DNA of 9,835 bases from a bacterium (GTDB lineage Bacteria; Verrucomicrobiota; Verrucomicrobiia; Limisphaerales; J093), in NCBI GenBank assembly GCA_021784265.1, contig JAJXTA010000050.1:1-9835 (forward strand). The letters are read 5' to 3'. The translations under genes and the position numbers were made by a program. Positions 6,883 through 9,835 of this stretch are shown here, piece by piece (the first letter of the stretch is position 1; each line of letters begins with the position of its first letter). Below the pieces are notes generated by a model. That model had not been told where the DNA came from and ran no database searches. It was given only the letters and a program-made list of their open reading frames with translations.

Positions 6883-8280
6883 TTAGCGCCCACGCCGCGC
6901 CGGCCGGTCCAGCGCGCGCGTGGCGTGCTCCAGGCGCTCCCAGAGGCGCTCGAGCCAGGCGTCGTGCTCCGGCTTCATCAGGACCGACCGCAGGCAGATA
7001 AGGGTCGCGCCATCCGGAGCCATGCCCGCGCCCGTGAGGTCGAAGAGGTGGATCGGCAACTCCGCCACGGCCAAATGCAGCCCCTGCCGGGCCGCCTCGG
7101 TGAACAACCGTCGCGCCCGCCGCGAGGCGGCGCTCACCCGCGCCGCCCGCGGCGCCCACACGACGATATCCAGCTCCGGCGGCGGCCCCACGATAAAGCG
7201 CCCGTCGGATCGGAGTCGTTCGTAAAAAGTGACCGCGGCGGCCCGGGAGCGAGTCAGTGCCCGCGCGAACTCCCCGCCCGGCACCAAGGGCAGCAAACGC
7301 TGGGTCGCCCAGAGGGCCACCGCGGCCGCGCCCGGCCGGGAGCACTCCAGGCTGATCTCCCCCAGGTGCAAGGCCTTGGAGGTGAAATAGGTGTAGGGCG
7401 AACGATGGCGATAGAAGCGCCCCACTCGCGGGTCACGAAACAAGACGCAGCCGCAGCCATAGGGTTGGAGACCGTGCTTATGCGGATCGATCACGACGGA
7501 GTCGGCCCGGCCCAGGACGTGGAAGGCGGACCGGGTCTCCGGCGCCAAGTCCTCCACCAGCCGGAAGTACCCGCCATAGGCCGCATCGACGTGCAACCGA
7601 AATCCGAAGGAGGCGCGCAGTTGCAACAGACGCGGCAGTGGATCGACGGCGCCGGTAGCCGTCGTGCCGACCGTCGCTACCACGGTGCCCACGCCACCCG
7701 CCCGCAGCCGCCGTTCGAGCGCACCCATGTCCATCCGCCCGCGCTCATCCGTCGGCACCGAAGCGAACGGCAACCCCAGGACCCCGCAGACCCGCTGGTG
7801 GGTGTAGTGCGCCTGAGCCGACGCCAAGACCCTCCCGCCCGACCGCAGTTGCCGGGCGACCCAGAGGGCCTCGAGGTTGGCCAGCGTGCCGCCGCCGCAC
7901 AAATGGCCCAGATGCCGCCGCCAGCCGAACAGCCGGGCCAACTCGGCCACCGCCTCCTGCTCCATGGCCGAGCTGGCGCGCCCACCGTCGCGCGCATGAT
8001 TGTTCGGGTTGATCCACAGGGCCAGGGCATAGGCCAGCCGCGCGACCGGGTGCGGCGGCTTGAGCATCTGGCCCGCATAGAGGGGATGAAAATAGGGATA
8101 ATTGTCCTGGAGCCGCCGCGCCACCTCCGCCAGCACCCGTCCCATCCGGGCACCACCGGCCGGCGGGTCCGCCGCGGGCGGGAGGTCCGTGAAACCAGCC
8201 TCCAATCGCCCGAGGGCCGCCTCGAGCAACGCGAGTGATTGCCGCTCGAAACGGAAGCGCCCGGTTGAGTTCACCTTCAT
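6883..8280 (-). CDS. PLP-dependent group II type decarboxylase (amino acid decarboxylase-like, fold type I)
   Basis: A 465-residue cytosolic enzyme of the aromatic-amino-acid/glutamate/tyrosine decarboxylase superfamily. An N-terminal helix is followed by YPYFHPLYAGQM (61-72) and WINPNNHA (89-96), near the usual substrate-binding start. The phosphate-binding CGGGTLANLEAL (128-139) comes next. H158 in AHYTHQR should stack on the PLP ring, T206/T207 lie in VGTTATGAVDP, and D232 in HVDAAYGG binds the pyridine nitrogen. K268 in DPHKHGLQPYGCG is the Schiff-base lysine. The later Y-TSK-LHLGEISLECSR block (about 297-315) also fits the family. The reaction is probably decarboxylation of an L-amino acid to its amine plus CO2, but the substrate cannot be read from the sequence. 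Some relatives act as lyases or deaminating enzymes. ATG 8280 follows the purine tract GGTGGGAGGG; the longer open frame upstream is a shadow of the ThuA gene. It starts 58 bases after the ThuA-like gene and probably belongs to the same operon. Confidence 0.9.
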   Translation of the reverse strand: MKVNSTGRFRFERQSLALLEAALGRLEAGFTDLPPAADPPAGGARMGRVLAEVARRLQDNYPYFHPLYAGQMLKPPHPVARLAYALALWINPNNHARDGGRASSAMEQEAVAELARLFGWRRHLGHLCGGGTLANLEALWVARQLRSGGRVLASAQAHYTHQRVCGVLGLPFASVPTDERGRMDMGALERRLRAGGVGTVVATVGTTATGAVDPLPRLLQLRASFGFRLHVDAAYGGYFRLVEDLAPETRSAFHVLGRADSVVIDPHKHGLQPYGCGCVLFRDPRVGRFYRHRSPYTYFTSKALHLGEISLECSRPGAAAVALWATQRLLPLVPGGEFARALTRSRAAAVTFYERLRSDGRFIVGPPPELDIVVWAPRAARVSAASRRARRLFTEAARQGLHLAVAELPIHLFDLTGAGMAPDGATLICLRSVLMKPEHDAWLERLWERLEHATRALDRPARRGR

Positions 8281-8338
8281 CCCTCCCACCACGGTCGCCG
8301 GCGACAGCCCGCGAACCTGCGCCAGTCTCCGCCGACCC

Positions 8339-9433
8339 TCACCATGACGCCACGTCGGCGGGGCGGACCCCTTTCTTGAAGCCGCCGAAACCGAACGGCA
8401 GCGGCTCGTAGTCCCCCACCAGATCGACGCGGGCACGGTCCGGGATCCGCTCTTCCAGGCCGAGGCACCAGTAAGTGGCATTGACCAGCAGGCGCCGCAA
8501 ACCCTCGCTGCGGAGGTCCACCGCCGCCCCCATCGTCGTGGTAAACACGCGTCCGGTTTGCCCTTGCGCCCCGCGGTAGGTCTTGGTCCACGCCACTGGC
8601 ATCATCGGGTCATTCTTCGGACCCGGGATGGGCTGGTCCGTTGGCTGCATGCCGGCTAACACCGCGCCGAGGACCACCGGCTGGCTGTCCCCGGGCAAGG
8701 GCAGCCGCACCTCATAAACGTCGGTCGGCACCCAGATGTCCTCACAACCGCGCACCAGCGGCTTGCTCTCCATGCCCGGGGCGATCACTCCGCGGGTGCT
8801 TTGCCGGCCGTGGTCACCGTGGTGATTGATCCAAGTCTCCCCTAAGATCTGCCGGCCAAAGCCGCCATCCCAGTCCTTGCTGTTGAAACTGTAACGGGAG
8901 TACGTCTTGCCCGGGGGGATATTGAAGGCGTGCGTGGCCGTGCGCATCCCGATAATGGGGCGGCCCGACTCGACATAGCGGACGAAGTGCCGCATCTGGT
9001 CGTCCGGCAGGTCCCGAAAACGGGTGGCGATGATCATCAAATCGGCGCGATCCAGCGCCTCGAGCCCGGGGATATTCCGCGTGTACACCGGGTCGATGGT
9101 GCCGTCAGCCGGATTGATGGCGAACAGCACCGTGCAGGTGAACCCGTGGTATTTGGCGAGGATCTTGCCCAGTTGCGGCAGCCCTTGTTCGGAGCGGTAT
9201 TCCTCGTCGCCGGAAACGAGCACGATACGTTTGCCACGACCGGGACCGTCGCCCCCCTGGTACACGACCCAGGACACGGCAGAACCACCCGCCACCGGCG
9301 CGTCGGCGGCCAGCCCGGACCCTGCCCCAGCGCCGGCACCCATGCTCAGCAGGGTCAGCAGCAGACGCCCCAAGAGCGCGCGTTGACGCGGCGAGTGGCG
9401 GCTAAAAGACGACCAAGAAATGACGCTGTGCAT
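8339..9433 (-). CDS. Exported ThuA-like domain protein
   Basis: A 364-residue protein with an N-terminal export signal: basic residues to about 23, hydrophobic LLLTLLSMGAGAG, and likely cleavage after LAA near residue 43. One ThuA-like domain (class I glutamine-amidotransferase-like fold) runs from about 69 (KRIVLVSGDEEYRSE) to about 325. It includes YTRNIPGLEALDRADLMII, the elbow-like GMRTATHAF (162-170) and the His-rich ETWINHHGDHG (199-209). No cysteine sits in the elbow, so this is not a working amidotransferase. The family is named for trehalose utilisation in rhizobia. Secreted copies are abundant in Planctomycetota and Verrucomicrobiota, often near carbohydrate-degrading genes, and their biochemical role is poorly defined. 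The start ATG 9433 lacks a clear Shine-Dalgarno. It would be the first gene of the minus-strand cluster. The palindrome at 9475-9522 lies 41 bases upstream of its start. Confidence 0.88.
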   Translation of the reverse strand: MHSVISWSSFSRHSPRQRALLGRLLLTLLSMGAGAGAGSGLAADAPVAGGSAVSWVVYQGGDGPGRGKRIVLVSGDEEYRSEQGLPQLGKILAKYHGFTCTVLFAINPADGTIDPVYTRNIPGLEALDRADLMIIATRFRDLPDDQMRHFVRYVESGRPIIGMRTATHAFNIPPGKTYSRYSFNSKDWDGGFGRQILGETWINHHGDHGRQSTRGVIAPGMESKPLVRGCEDIWVPTDVYEVRLPLPGDSQPVVLGAVLAGMQPTDQPIPGPKNDPMMPVAWTKTYRGAQGQTGRVFTTTMGAAVDLRSEGLRRLLVNATYWCLGLEERIPDRARVDLVGDYEPLPFGFGGFKKGVRPADVASW

Positions 9434-9474
9434 GGGTGCAAACTACCAAGCACCCGCGACGGCGGCAACGCATT

Positions 9475-9522
9475 CCGTCGTACAAAACTTTGTCCCATAC
9501 GGGACAAAGTTTTGTACGGCGG
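9475..9522. repeat. Long near-perfect palindrome with nested dyads
   Basis: The arms 9479-9496 (CGTACAAAACTTTGTCCC) and 9501-9518 are exact reverse complements separated by the 4-base loop ATAC. Past one T/G mismatch (9478/9519) three more pairs extend it to 21 of 22. Each arm also contains its own small dyad, ACAAA-2 bases-TTTGT (9482-9493 and 9504-9515). The A/T-rich core stands out from the GC-rich surroundings. No T-run follows on either strand, so it is not a textbook intrinsic terminator. It may be a dispersed REP/MITE-like element, a regulator binding site between the divergent ThuA and permease genes, or an unusual bidirectional terminator. In the rest of 9434-9750 I see only a short repeated motif at 9707-9749 and no gene. 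Confidence 0.85.
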
Positions 9523-9750
9523 CCCCGGCGCGGGTGGCGGAAGGTGTGAGAACGGTTCGCAACCCACGCGGCAGGACTCGGCACGACGACCCTGCAAGGT
9601 CACCGCGGCCCCGTTAGCTCGACGTTACATGCCAGATCCGGCCACAGGGGAACCCCCAACCCTTCAGCCGAGCATCGGGAGGCACCGGCGTCCGGCCGCC
9701 GACGGTTTACGGTTTGCCAGCGGCGTTGGCCACGCTTACCGTTTGGCCCC

Positions 9751-9835
9751 ATGTCATCTTCTGGCCATCCGTGGCGCGCCGCATCGATGTTGGTGCTGGC
9801 GACCGCGTTTTGGGCGTTCAGCTTCCCGACAATGA
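9751..9835 (+). CDS. N-terminus of a probable DMT/EamA-family permease (3' partial)
   Basis: ATG 9751 opens a frame that runs off the right edge after 28 codons. The peptide has a short polar, basic start (MSSSGHPWRAA) and a hydrophobic first helix, LVLATAFWAFSFP. The pattern 'L.....W.fsFp' is characteristic of the first membrane helix of drug/metabolite transporter (EamA) permeases, which usually have ten helices and export or import small metabolites across the inner membrane. With only 28 residues the family call is an inference, and the substrate is unknown. There is no clear Shine-Dalgarno. It is transcribed divergently from the ThuA-like gene. Confidence 0.5.
   Translation, partial: MSSSGHPWRAASMLVLATAFWAFSFPTM

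Noticed and set aside
6860..6885. GGGCTAGCCC dyad flanked by a T-run near the decarboxylase stop, considered as a terminator
   Set aside because: On the minus strand the hairpin is followed by A residues, and on the plus strand the T-run precedes it, so neither strand has the stem-then-T order of an intrinsic terminator.
6925..8238. 437-codon plus-strand frame opposite the decarboxylase
   Set aside because: It is antisense to a clearly assigned PLP enzyme, and the translation is Arg/Gln/Pro-rich without motifs.
8281..8481. N-terminal extension of the decarboxylase frame to 8481
   Set aside because: It overlaps the 3' end of the ThuA gene and reads as Arg/Ser/Trp-rich noise. The ATG at 8280 preceded by a purine tract begins the recognisable protein.

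Overview
The window is GC-rich (roughly two-thirds G+C by eye) chromosomal bacterial DNA. The gene families point to Verrucomicrobiota or a neighbouring PVC phylum: a secreted ThuA-domain protein, a DUF5118/DUF5117/DUF4953 Met-zincin, a Bat-type protein tail ending in KDW, and a multi-PAS hybrid kinase. This placement rests on family knowledge, not on a marker gene. I see no phage genes, transposase, CRISPR array, rRNA or integrase.

Layout from left to right. (1) 1-311, plus: the 3' end of a Gln/Pro-rich gene, probably the TPR/Bat-like protein of an aerotolerance-type operon. (2) 312-528: an intergenic or leader region with a small dyad. (3) 529-2745, plus: a membrane-anchored PAS-PAS hybrid sensor histidine kinase with a C-terminal receiver and no adjacent output regulator. 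(4) 2898-2987, plus: tRNA-Ser(CGA) with CCA encoded. (5) 2988-3294: no gene, but a degenerate tandem repeat. (6) 3295-3770, minus: a small toxin-antitoxin pair (RelE/ParE-like toxin plus a 68-residue antitoxin) whose stop and start overlap in GTGA, with a candidate promoter/operator upstream. (7) 3956-6799, minus: an exported zinc metalloprotease with a complete HEXXHXXGXXH site and Met-turn. (8) 6883-8280, minus: a PLP-dependent group II type decarboxylase. (9) 8339-9433, minus: an exported ThuA-like protein. (10) 9434-9750: a divergent intergenic region carrying a near-perfect 22-bp-arm palindrome. (11) 9751-9835, plus: the first 28 codons of a probable DMT/EamA permease cut by the window edge.

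The three large minus-strand genes (ThuA protein, decarboxylase, metalloprotease) are spaced by 58 and 83 bases and could be one transcription unit read from about 9433 downward. Two products carry export signals and the decarboxylase should be cytosolic, so a shared pathway is not evident from sequence. The toxin-antitoxin pair lies downstream on the same strand, between that unit and the tRNA, and probably has its own promoter. I found no convincing undescribed multi-gene system. The most notable unexplained items are the nested palindrome at 9475-9522, the toxin-antitoxin islet beside tRNA-Ser, and the unassigned decarboxylase in its three-gene neighbourhood.
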